Part shown: in pieces, positions 12,617 through 21,500 of the stretch
How the letters are laid out: each line of letters opens with the position of its first letter
Position numbering within the stretch: position 1 is the stretch's first letter
Origin: Candidatus Bipolaricaulota bacterium
GTDB lineage: Bacteria > Bipolaricaulota > Bipolaricaulia > M55B111
NCBI GenBank assembly: GCA_018334915.1
Contig: JAGXLB010000010.1
Coordinates: 1-32,707, forward strand
Reading direction: 5' to 3'
DNA: 32,707 nt
Program-made: the position numbers and the translations under genes
Notes under the pieces: generated by a model
The model's input: only the letters and a program-made list of their open reading frames with translations
Told to the model about the DNA's origin: nothing
Database searches by the model: none

Positions 12617-14857
12617 ATGCACTATCTTCTAATCCGAGGACTGTCACATGGTACAGAGGCTAGGGATATAATCGGAGCTCTGGTAAACCAGACATCGCTA
12701 ACTCCCGATAATATAGGGAAAATAAATTGCGATGAAACCCTTGCCGCGGTAGAAGTGTATACGGGAAAAAATTCATACCAAGAGGAAAATATTAATTCCG
12801 TTGGTCCGGAAGATGTCGATGTCGTTCAGTGGGAAGAAAAACCCTGGGAAAAGATCAAAGGCTATATAGAAAAGTACCGAAATCTTGTCCAGCTCGAACG
12901 TAAAAAAGAGATGGAACGCCACAAAAGAGAGATAAGAGAAACCAGCGGGAGGGAAAGGGAAAAAATGGGCAGGGCCCTGCTGCACCTTCGGGGAAAGGAC
13001 GTCGGAGAAGACCTCGGTGGAAAGAGAATGATCAAGTTCAGCAGGAACAGGAAGGGCGAGACACTACCGGAAAACGAACTGGCGGTCGGAGATCTTGTCA
13101 TGCTCTCTAAAAACGATCCGTTAAGGGACGACAACCCCACGGGTACAGTAGCCGAACAGACAAGCTACTCCACCACCGTCGCCTTCGATGATCAGCCGGA
13201 TAGCTTTTTACTGGGGAAAGATCTGAGAATGGATCTTTACGTAAACGACATCACCTATCAACGAATGCTGGAAAGCCTCGAGAAACTTCCCTTTCATTTC
13301 AACCGGGAACTTGTGGAAAAATTACTCTGCCTGGCCCCCATTAAGGACGTAAAAGAGCCCAGGCTCGATTTAGCGAACGGCGGATTGGATAGCTCTCAAA
13401 AGAAAGCCGCTCGTAGAGCAACCAGCGCCGAATCGTTCTTCTGCATACACGGCCCCCCGGGTACAGGTAAAACCACAACTCTAGCCGGAGTTATAGAAGA
13501 ACTGGTAAGGCAAGACCAAAAGATACTGGCAACCGCGGCCTCCAATATAGCCGTGGATAATATAGTCGAATTTCTTATAGATAGGGAAGTAGAGGTGGTC
13601 AGAGTAGGTCACCCGGCCCGCATCACCCCGTATTTGCGCGAGGTCAGTCTTGATTACAAAATCCAGGAGAACTCCAAGTACCAGAGATCTCGGGAATTAA
13701 GGGAGGAAGCGAAAAAACTCCAGGACGAACAGGACTCTTACCAGTTTCCCTCCGGAAGGTATCGCCGGGGTATGAGCGATTCTCAAATTCACCAGCTCGC
13801 CCAGAAAGGGTCAGGTTCTAGAGGGGTCTCACGGGCCAAAATCAAAGAAATGTCGAGCTGGTTGAAACTCCAAGAGGAAATCGACGAACTCTACGAACGA
13901 AGCCAGCAACTGGAAGAAGAAGCAATTAACGAAATTATCGACGAATCGGATGTGGTATGTACCACTAATTCCACGGCCGGGTCGAGCCTTGTCGAAGAGT
14001 GGACTTTCGACGTAGTCGCAATTGACGAAGCCACTCAAGCTACCGAACCTTCCTGCTTGATTCCAATAAATAAGGCGAGCCGGGTTATCATGGCAGGTGA
14101 TCACAAACAACTACCCCCAACGATACTTGCCGAAGAGGCGAAAAAAGATCTGCAGGTTACCGCTTTTGAGAGGCTCGTCTCCCGAAAAGGGGGCTCGATA
14201 ACTGAAATGTTGCTCACACAGTTCAGGATGAACGAAAAGATTATGGAGTTTTCGAATCGTAATTTCTACGCCGGGAAACTTCAGGCGGATAGTTCGGTGG
14301 CCAGCCACACACTGGCCAGTTTACTGCCGGATAATTATAAGATAGATGGAACCGAACCTTCGTGGTTCACTGGAGCTCTGAATCCCGAACGACCGGTGAG
14401 TTTTCTAGATACCAAAAAGATCGACGCGGGGGAGAGACAAAGACCCGGCTCTACTTCCCGGGAAAACCCGGCTGAAGCAAAAATCGTCTCCAGACTAGTG
14501 GGCTGGCTAATGGATTACCTCCCCGCGAAAAATATCGGAGTTATTTCGCCCTACGACGATCAAATTGACCTGCTAAGCTCCAGAATCGACGAGAAAAATC
14601 TCGAAATAAAGACGGTCGACGGTTTCCAGGGGAGAGAGAAAGAAGTAGTAATTATTTCGTTCGTTAGAAGTAACGAAGATGATCAGTTAGGTTTTCTTAC
14701 TGACGTGAGACGGCTTAACGTCTCTTTAACCAGGGCACGAAGGAAGTTAATAATGATCGGGGATTCCAAGACTCTATCGACTCACAAAACGTACGAAAAG
14801 CTGGTAAAATTCGTCAGAGAGAACGATTTCTACAGAGAGATAAATTATTTAAGTTAA
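12617..14857 (+). CDS. IGHMBP2/SMUBP2-like superfamily 1B helicase
   Basis: About 746 residues, an ATP-dependent DNA or RNA helicase of the Upf1/IGHMBP2 group. Motifs in order: Walker A GPPGTGKTTT (from 279), ATAASNIAVDNI (Ia), DEATQATEPS (from 470, motif II), GDHKQLPPTI (III), LTQFRMNEKI (IV), VDGFQGREKEVVIISFVRS (V) and LNVSLTRARRKLIMIGD (VI). The N-terminal 270 residues carry a charged helical stretch (about 80-125) and a beta-rich part (VGDLVMLSKNDP) like the 1B region of these helicases. An acidic and basic coiled insertion lies between motifs Ia and II. ATG 12617 has GGGAGAAA upstream; the frame is open slightly further up. Such helicases occur patchily in bacteria, and substrate and process are unknown. 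Confidence 0.9.
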   Translation: MHYLLIRGLSHGTEARDIIGALVNQTSLTPDNIGKINCDETLAAVEVYTGKNSYQEENINSVGPEDVDVVQWEEKPWEKIKGYIEKYRNLVQLERKKEMERHKREIRETSGREREKMGRALLHLRGKDVGEDLGGKRMIKFSRNRKGETLPENELAVGDLVMLSKNDPLRDDNPTGTVAEQTSYSTTVAFDDQPDSFLLGKDLRMDLYVNDITYQRMLESLEKLPFHFNRELVEKLLCLAPIKDVKEPRLDLANGGLDSSQKKAARRATSAESFFCIHGPPGTGKTTTLAGVIEELVRQDQKILATAASNIAVDNIVEFLIDREVEVVRVGHPARITPYLREVSLDYKIQENSKYQRSRELREEAKKLQDEQDSYQFPSGRYRRGMSDSQIHQLAQKGSGSRGVSRAKIKEMSSWLKLQEEIDELYERSQQLEEEAINEIIDESDVVCTTNSTAGSSLVEEWTFDVVAIDEATQATEPSCLIPINKASRVIMAGDHKQLPPTILAEEAKKDLQVTAFERLVSRKGGSITEMLLTQFRMNEKIMEFSNRNFYAGKLQADSSVASHTLASLLPDNYKIDGTEPSWFTGALNPERPVSFLDTKKIDAGERQRPGSTSRENPAEAKIVSRLVGWLMDYLPAKNIGVISPYDDQIDLLSSRIDEKNLEIKTVDGFQGREKEVVIISFVRSNEDDQLGFLTDVRRLNVSLTRARRKLIMIGDSKTLSTHKTYEKLVKFVRENDFYREINYLS

Positions 14858-14882
14858 GAACAAAACCCCGGCCCTGAAAACT

Positions 14883-15665
14883 TTACTTAAAAAAGTAATC
14901 CCAGAGCCTAATTTTTATAAATCTCTTTTTGAAATAAGGGGTCATAAGCAAACCCCCGATGAATCCACCCACGTGGGCTAGCCTGGCCACCTGCCCAACT
15001 GGCTCTCCAACTGCCCGGATTAGCTCAAATAAAAACCAGAGACCTACCATAATGAAAGCGGGTATCTCTATGAACGTGATGAAGAAGAATATTGGTACCA
15101 GGGTAACTATCCTGGAGTTAGGATAAAGCAGGAGATACGCGGCCATTACTCCGGCTATAGCTCCGGATGCTCCAACCATAGGAGTTCCACTGCCGCTATT
15201 TGCCATTATCTGTAGGGCTCCCCCGGCAAGCCCCGCCAGAAAATAGAACAGTAAAAATCGAACCGGTCCCATAGCATCTTCCACATTATCACCAAAAATC
15301 CAGAGGAACAACATATTGCCAGCTAGGTGAAAAATTCCACCGTGAAGAAAGGTAGACGTAATCATGGTGAAAAAGATCGGAAAAGGGACAGTAGGAGGGA
15401 AATCGGCAAAATTCGCGACTTCACCGGGTACCGCTCCAAATTTAAAGTAAAAATATCTTCTGGCAGAAACGGGAACCCTTGTGGCCCTAATGTTTTGGTT
15501 GTACGGTAAAATCCCGTAATCCTTCCATTTAGTCAAATTAAGGGTCCGATCAGGCTGGGTGCCAAGCGTTAAGGTAAAGAGAAAAACGATGACGTTAAGA
15601 GCAATAAGACTGACCGTAACCCAGGAGAAGCGATAGCTCGGTCTTCTATCGCGAATGGGAATCAA
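14883..15665 (-). CDS. Rhomboid-family intramembrane serine protease
   Basis: A 260-residue polytopic membrane protein with at least six hydrophobic segments. The active site is visible: GASGA at 165-169 with Ser167, and His231 in HVGGFIGG, plus HLAGNMLFLWIFGDNVED (113-130), the conserved TM2 region. It cleaves transmembrane substrates inside the membrane; targets cannot be predicted. The start is TTG 15665, only three bases after the upstream DUF502 stop, with GGGAAG in front, so the pair is an operon. It converges on the helicase gene, with no clear terminator in the 25-base gap. Confidence 0.92.
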   Translation of the reverse strand: MIPIRDRRPSYRFSWVTVSLIALNVIVFLFTLTLGTQPDRTLNLTKWKDYGILPYNQNIRATRVPVSARRYFYFKFGAVPGEVANFADFPPTVPFPIFFTMITSTFLHGGIFHLAGNMLFLWIFGDNVEDAMGPVRFLLFYFLAGLAGGALQIMANSGSGTPMVGASGAIAGVMAAYLLLYPNSRIVTLVPIFFFITFIEIPAFIMVGLWFLFELIRAVGEPVGQVARLAHVGGFIGGLLMTPYFKKRFIKIRLWDYFFK

Positions 15666-15668
15666 AGC

Positions 15669-16340
15669 TTACACTTCCCGGGAAAGACCGTTGGTTTGTG
15701 CAAGTTCTTCGAGATTCTGAGATTCGCCCGCTGACCCCGGCGTAGAAATCCCCATAGATATAACCATTTTGATTCCTTCTTCTACTGACAGGTCCAAATA
15801 AGTAACGTCCTCTTCGGGCACGATGAACAATTTACCGGTAAAAGGATTTGGAGCACTAAAGATGTACACAGCGACCTTGTCCTCGATATGATTGGTAATA
15901 AACCCAATGGTATAGCTACCAGATCTAGGATACTCGAAGAGTACCGCCTCCTTGAAAGAGGAAAAATCCCCTTGTCCAAGGACGGCCTCCGAAATCTCCT
16001 GAGCAGGGGGGTAAATGCGCTTAACGATGGGCACTCGTTTTAATGCCAGTCCAAAGTACCTCCGAACGAGCTTACCTAGGTATACCCGCGAGACTAACCC
16101 CAGTATCAGCACTACAACCACGGTATAGATTATACTGAGGCCGGGAATCCATTCGATTCCAAATAGACGCTGGAGAGATCGGCTGAGCTGGGCTCCAAGC
16201 ACGGTTCCTCGACCAAAAAATTGGTCTATTAAATTATAGCCGAGCCAGAGCAAGTAGATGGTTATCGATATCGGAAGTATTGTTACCAATCCATCAATCA
16301 AAATGTCTCGCAGCTTATGAAAAAAAACCGATAGTTTCAT
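15669..16340 (-). CDS. DUF502 family membrane protein
   Basis: A 223-residue protein with two N-terminal transmembrane segments (about 17-38 and 66-88) and a soluble C-terminal domain with the family features VPIVKRIYPPAQEI, KEAVLFEYPRSGSYTIGF and, further on, PNPFTGKLFIVPEEDV. DUF502 proteins are widespread in bacteria without an assigned function. ATG 16340 has a CGAGAG site. The gene directly precedes the rhomboid protease, which may share its regulation. It lies downstream of the ugpC-type terminator, so it needs its own promoter; I see none that is clear. Confidence 0.88.
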   Translation of the reverse strand: MKLSVFFHKLRDILIDGLVTILPISITIYLLWLGYNLIDQFFGRGTVLGAQLSRSLQRLFGIEWIPGLSIIYTVVVVLILGLVSRVYLGKLVRRYFGLALKRVPIVKRIYPPAQEISEAVLGQGDFSSFKEAVLFEYPRSGSYTIGFITNHIEDKVAVYIFSAPNPFTGKLFIVPEEDVTYLDLSVEEGIKMVISMGISTPGSAGESQNLEELAQTNGLSREV

Positions 16341-16378
16341 CTCTCGGGCACCTGGTTACCAAATTAATTCTGCAAGCT

Positions 16379-16409
16379 AAATAAAAAGGCCCCCGCCAAC
16401 CGGAGGCCT
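16379..16409 (-). terminator. Intrinsic terminator of the ugpC-type gene
   Basis: On the minus strand AGGCCTCCG pairs with CGGGGGCCT (one G-U) around a short loop, followed at once by TTTTTATTT. It sits about 50 bases after the gene. A perfect 12-bp palindrome TTCCGTACGGAA (16443-16454) lies between stop codon and terminator. Confidence 0.8.
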
Positions 16410-16458
16410 AAAATCATGTAATTAAAATTGTGGTGAAAATAATTCCGTACGGAAAGGG

Positions 16459-17559
16459 TTAAACCAACGCCTCTTCCGTTTCTTTATCAAATATATGTAT
16501 GTAATCCATGTCCGCGAACAGTGTTACGTCCTGATGAGGTTCGATCTCTACCCTCGGATCAAGCTGAGCGACGATCTCCTGGTCACCGACTTCTGCGTGG
16601 ACGATTATCTCGTCGCCAAGCGGCTCGGTAACCAATACGTGGGTATCGAAGCTTTTAGTTCTGTCCCCTTCGTGGACGGTCTGTTCCGCCGTGAGATCTT
16701 CAGGCCTTACACCGAACGTTATATCTTTTCCGTTCATCCCTTCCAGCTGATCGGTGATCTTATCGGTCAACAAAAGATTGAAGCCGTCCCCTTCGACGTA
16801 TATATTGCCATCTTCTTCTTTTATGCGAGCATCCAGGAAGTTCATTGAAGGACTACCTATGAAGCCGGCCACGAACTTGTTGCTCGGGTAATCGTAGATC
16901 TCCTGGGGCGCGGCGTACTGCTGGATGATCCCTTCATCAATTACGGCAACCCTGTTACCCAAAGTCATCGCTTCTACCTGATCGTGGGTTACGTACATCG
17001 ATGTCGTTTCCAGGTTGTGGTGTAATTCCTGGAGTTCAGCCCTCATCTGGACCCTCAGTTTGGCGTCGAGGTTGGATAAAGGCTCGTCGAACAGGAATAC
17101 CTTCGGGTTTCGTGCTATTGCCCTCCCCACTGCAACTCTCTGACGCTGCCCTCCGGAGAGTTCCTTTGGCTTGGAGTCAAGCTTGTCGTGTATACCCAGT
17201 AGTTCGGCCGTCCTATTTACCCTCTCTTCGATCTCGTCTTTCGGTAGCTTGCGTAGCTTAAGTCCGAAAGCGATATTGTTGTAGACGTCCATGTGGGGAT
17301 AAAGGGCGTAATTTTGAAAGACCATCGCTATATCTCTGTCTTTTGGGGGGACACCGTTTACGACTTCATCGCCGATGTAGACCTCACCCTTGGTGGGCTC
17401 TTCCAGCCCGGCCACACACCGAAGAGTGGTTGTTTTTCCGCAGCCCGAAGGACCGACAAGCACGATAAATTCCGAGTCCTCTATGGTTAGATTAGCACTA
17501 TCCACCGCCGTTAAATCGCCAAACATCTTTGTTACGTTGTTTAATCTTACTTCTGCCAT
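16459..17559 (-). CDS. UgpC/MalK/MsmX-type sugar ABC transporter ATPase (orphan)
   Basis: A 366-residue cytoplasmic ATPase subunit. Seen are Walker A GPSGCGKTTT (about 37-46), the Q-loop MVFQNYALYPHMDVYNNI, signature LSGGQRQRVAVGRA, Walker B VFLFDEPLSNLDAKLR, the switch histidine in YVTHDQVEAMTL, and a C-terminal TOBE/MalK regulatory domain (about 245-360, with FGVRPEDL). ATG 17559 has GGGAGG upstream. No permease or binding protein is adjacent, which fits multitask MsmX-type ATPases that energise several carbohydrate importers encoded elsewhere. It ends in a clear terminator, so it is a single-gene unit. Confidence 0.92.
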   Translation of the reverse strand: MAEVRLNNVTKMFGDLTAVDSANLTIEDSEFIVLVGPSGCGKTTTLRCVAGLEEPTKGEVYIGDEVVNGVPPKDRDIAMVFQNYALYPHMDVYNNIAFGLKLRKLPKDEIEERVNRTAELLGIHDKLDSKPKELSGGQRQRVAVGRAIARNPKVFLFDEPLSNLDAKLRVQMRAELQELHHNLETTSMYVTHDQVEAMTLGNRVAVIDEGIIQQYAAPQEIYDYPSNKFVAGFIGSPSMNFLDARIKEEDGNIYVEGDGFNLLLTDKITDQLEGMNGKDITFGVRPEDLTAEQTVHEGDRTKSFDTHVLVTEPLGDEIIVHAEVGDQEIVAQLDPRVEIEPHQDVTLFADMDYIHIFDKETEEALV

Positions 17560-17667
17560 ACAAAAACCTCCCGTTTATCCAGGCTAGTTTAAACCGGGGA
17601 AATTTAACTTTCCTCGCATTTAAATCACTGCATAAAAAATCGCTCTCAAAGAAACAATTTCATAATT

Positions 17668-17696
17668 AGTGTAACTACTGTTTTTGGGCCTTGCAA
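17668..17696 (-). promoter_or_regulatory. Candidate promoter of the ugpC-type gene
   Basis: On the minus strand TTGCAA, 17 bases, TACACT, about 110 bases upstream of the start codon. Each box matches four of six positions. Confidence 0.35.
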
Positions 17697-17738
17697 GTTT
17701 TCCAGAACTTTTAACACCAAATAAGACGGAGCCCAGCT

Positions 17739-17766
17739 TTCACGAGGAAGGCTTCACGGGTATAAT
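17739..17766 (+). promoter_or_regulatory. Candidate promoter of coaD
   Basis: TTCACG, 16-base spacer, perfect TATAAT (17761-17766), giving a leader of about 55 bases that ends in AGGAGGT before the coaD ATG. Confidence 0.45.
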
Positions 17767-17826
17767 AAAGGTACTATTCAGAAGTAATTTATTAATCATT
17801 TATTCAAGCCCAGGAGGTAACCAGAC

Positions 17827-18318
17827 ATGCCAAAGGCTCTATATCCAGGAAGCTTTGACCCAATAACATATGGCCACCTCGACATAATAGAAAGAGCGGA
17901 AAAAATTTTTGACGATCTCATCGTAGGAATAGTCGAAAATCCCAGCAAGGAGACACTATTCCCGCCAGAGGAAAGAAAGGATCTCGCCCTGGCAGCATTG
18001 GAAGAAGAGAATATAGAAGTATCAAAGGTAATAACCTTCGATGGACTGTTGGTAAACTGTGCAAAATCCCACGACAGGGAATCAATAGTTAGAGGTCTCA
18101 GGGCAAACTCCGATTTTGAATACGAATTTCAAATGGCTTTAACCAATAGAGATCTTGCTCCGAGCATAGAATCGGTATTCCTTATGACCTCGGGGGAGTA
18201 TTCTTTTCTCAGTTCTAGCATAGTCAAGGAAGTGAAGCAACTGGGCGGGGACGTAAGTACATTCGTACCCCGGGTAGTCGAGAAGAAACTCGCAGAAAAG
18301 TTCTCAGTTACCGATTAA
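17827..18318 (+). CDS. coaD: Phosphopantetheine adenylyltransferase
   Basis: A 163-residue cytoplasmic nucleotidyltransferase that makes dephospho-CoA from 4'-phosphopantetheine and ATP, the fourth step of CoA synthesis. It shows YPGSFDPITYGHLDII (6-21, with the T/HxGH site), IVENPSKETLF, the RGLRANSDFEYEFQMA segment and the C-terminal SGEYSFLSSSIVKE. Length is exactly typical. ATG 17827 follows AGGAGGT by eight bases. It stands alone. Confidence 0.96.
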   Translation: MPKALYPGSFDPITYGHLDIIERAEKIFDDLIVGIVENPSKETLFPPEERKDLALAALEEENIEVSKVITFDGLLVNCAKSHDRESIVRGLRANSDFEYEFQMALTNRDLAPSIESVFLMTSGEYSFLSSSIVKEVKQLGGDVSTFVPRVVEKKLAEKFSVTD

Positions 18319-18460
18319 CTCTTTCTTGTTCTGCTATAGGGAAAAGAATGTGGAGGGAACTGCAGCTCACCTCACCTTAAGGTGATCCACCCTTTTACCT
18401 GGATTTATTTTTTCCGTAGTGGGTAGATTGTTTTAGCTAATACATAGCATATGCCCGGTC

Positions 18461-18493
18461 AAATAAAAAAGCCCCGCCTAGAAAGACGGGGCT
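18461..18493 (-). terminator. Intrinsic terminator of the large secreted protein gene
   Basis: On the minus strand AGCCCCGTC pairs with GGCGGGGCT around TTTCTA (one G-U), followed by TTTTTTATTT. It lies about 30 bases after the stop codon. The wobble would be an A-C mismatch in plus-strand RNA, so it serves the minus strand. A perfect 14-bp palindrome, TCACCTTAAGGTGA (18372-18385), lies between here and coaD. Confidence 0.85.
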
Positions 18494-18523
18494 AATGGTA
18501 TTTTTAGTTGGTGCTAAAATTTG

Positions 18524-21500
18524 TTAGCTGACGTCTGCTTCGACCCAGACCAGCCTATGGTCGGAGGCGTTTTTGGTGACTTCCTGCAACCTGATTGCTC
18601 CCGGACCGAGTCCCGGCCAGAAGACGGCCGATCCTTTGATCTCTATATCCTTTGATGGAATAACGTAATCGACGCGTAAATCACCCAGAGTGTTAAATCG
18701 GGATGCCGCCGAGATATCTATTCCACCCTGACTCATCGGGAAAGTCGAAGTGTTCATTTCCGGGTTTTCTATTAGTAAATTCGCGGCCTTGAAATTGTCC
18801 GCACCTCCGGGTGATGCATTCATGTCACCCATCAGGACGAACTTGGCATCTTCGGGCAGACCGCCTTTCTCTCCGCTGTCATCGTAGATGTAATCCTTGC
18901 CTTCCGCGTAATCGGTAAGCAGCCTGACCTCGTCATGATTTCTGCGTCCATTTAGATTGGCTTCAGCATCAAAGACAGGCGGTGTCGGATGGGCCATCAG
19001 CACGTGTACGGTGGTACCGTCTATGTTGACCGGTACGTCCCAGTGGCTCTTGGATGAAAGTCTGAACTTTTTTGCTTCTTCTTTAGTCAGGAACTGGCCA
19101 CCGTGCTTGGAGCCAATTGGCATCTTATTGTCCGGCATGTCCTTCCAGAGGAACTTTCTAAATGTTCGGACTTGATCCCGTTTTATCGGGTACTTGCTGA
19201 GGAAAGCCATTGCGTACTGGCCTGGATACTCGCCCCAGCCGTAGCAATCGTTGCCGTATTCTCCGGATCCCGATTCGGTTACGATCTCGCCGTTGTTATC
19301 GATATCCATCCCACTGGGGATTCCCGTATTGGACTTAGCGACATAGATGTATTCGTAATCCAGACTTGGTAGATTTTCCCGCTGTGGTTCCTTCAGATAG
19401 TTTTCGACGAAAGCTTTGGCGTTTGAGGTCTCGGTCATCTTCCCTTCCTGGAAGTTATTGGCGATCTCGTTCAGAGCCAGGACGTCCGGGTTTGTCCGCT
19501 GTATGACCTCTGCAGCTGCTGCCGCCTGCTTGTCCCCTTTGTTCTGGACCTGTTCGGTAGTCAAGTTCTCAATGTTGAAGGTTGCAAACTTGACTTCCTT
19601 TTCAGTTTCTTCTCTTTTACGCTTCAGGTATGTTTCGTCTACGATATCACCGGATTTGTCTCTTACCTTGACCGCAACTTCCTCGCCGTCCACGTGAAAT
19701 TCCACGTAGTGGGCGACGGATTTAAATTCCTTAAGATAACTTCCCCAAGGAGCGTAGCTTTTCTCGTACTTGGGCGCCCCGGCACCGCCGGAAACTATCT
19801 CGTAGAACTCGTCCCCGTAGTCGTTGGAGGTCATGTTGGTGTATACCGGAGTTTCTTCGGTAATCAAAAGTCTCTGGTAATTGTGTTCGTCGCTTGCGAG
19901 GACAGCTGGCACGATGCCACTTTCACCAAACATTTCAAGTAACTCGTCCCTCATATCCAGCACGTACTGTTTCTGACCGCTGTACCACATCGAATCGTCA
20001 ATATGGGCGGAATTTGGGAAGGGGGGCTCGTGCATTATCGGGAACAGGTGATCGATCTCCGGATCTTCCTCTGCGTCCTCAACGACTTTTTCTATCCAGT
20101 CCATCTGGTTTTCCAGAATGAAGCCTTCGAGGTTGGAGCCGTACTTTTCCGGGTTAGTAGATATCCAGTAGTTGGAGTTGATCATCAGGATTCTTGAGTT
20201 GTCGTAATCGAAGTAATAGGCGTTTTCTCTGTAAGTCGGTGCATTCTCGCCTTCCGGCTCGGGGCTTACCATCGGATCGTCCGATTCCGGTTTAGTTATT
20301 GGATTGACGAACTCCTCGGCAAATACCGCTTCCGTGCTGTTCTCCCCTTCCTTGTCGAACTGTATTCCATAAGAACTACCGTCGTCGTATGCCGTGTAAA
20401 GGTGTTCATGGTTCCCTATACCCTCGTAGATAGGCATGTAGGCTCCTACCGCCTCTGCAGTATCTTTCCACGCTTTGAGCTGGTTCCTGAACCCTTCCAC
20501 GTTGTTGGAGTATCCTTTTACCAGGTCCCCTGCGAAGACGGTAAAGTCCATCCCCTGTTTATAGGCGCTTTCCAGCAGGGTGGTCATAGTGTCGTAGTTA
20601 GTGCTGTTGGCGTAGTTGACAAGCCCCTCGGTGTGTTCCGAACCCTCGTAACCTCCACGGCTGTCGCCGAGGAACGCGAACTTGAAGTGGTCGGTCTCCG
20701 ATTCGGTCTCGAAATGATATGACTTCGTGCTCATACTGTAGTCCGAATCCGGGTCCATAACAGATACTTCGTAGTCGATCTCGGTTCCCGGAGTGAGCCC
20801 GGTTACATTGACTTCGTGTCTTTCCCTGGGTTCGTCGGAGCTGAATGTCCGATCGTCTACTTTGACTTCCCCAATAGTTGGCTCGTTTGTCTCCCAGGAG
20901 ATAACGGCACTATTTTCCTTTACAAGGTCAACGAAAGGACCCTCTTCTACGTAGGGGACTACAGAATAGTTCATGCCGGTCTCTACCCTGAACCGTCCGT
21001 CGTAAGGAATTCCGTCTACTATCAGCCTGTAGTTAATAGTGGTGGTCTGGTCCAGGTCCAGCTGGTCCAGATCAAGTGAAACCTCGTGCTTCTCTCGCGG
21101 CGAATCGTAAGTCATATCCTTTGTTTCAGTGTAGTCCGGTAGCTGAGGTCCCGATTTCGGCTCATAGACCCCAAATTTTATCGTAAGCTCCTCGGCCTCT
21201 ATGGAAGTAAAGGTGAGATCTACGCCCGTTTCCGTTCCGGAGACTTCTACTTCGTCTTCGAGAAGAAAAACTCTGAATTTATCGATCTTTGGCATGTCCG
21301 GATAAGTCACTGATTCGCCTAACTTACCCCGTTTCGGGAAGCTAATCTGTAATCCTTCTATTTCCTGCGGACGGACCCTGAACTCTCCGTAGCTGAAGTC
21401 GACGGGCCCCCTGATTAATTTGACGCTTTGGCCTTCCTGGGTCGGGGTAGCGGCATCGCCCAGATGAGAACCTGATATCAGGAGCTGTCCGGTTTCGTCT

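Noticed and set aside
14858-14882. A bidirectional terminator between helicase and rhomboid genes
   Set aside because: The 25-base gap contains no stable inverted repeat or T-run.
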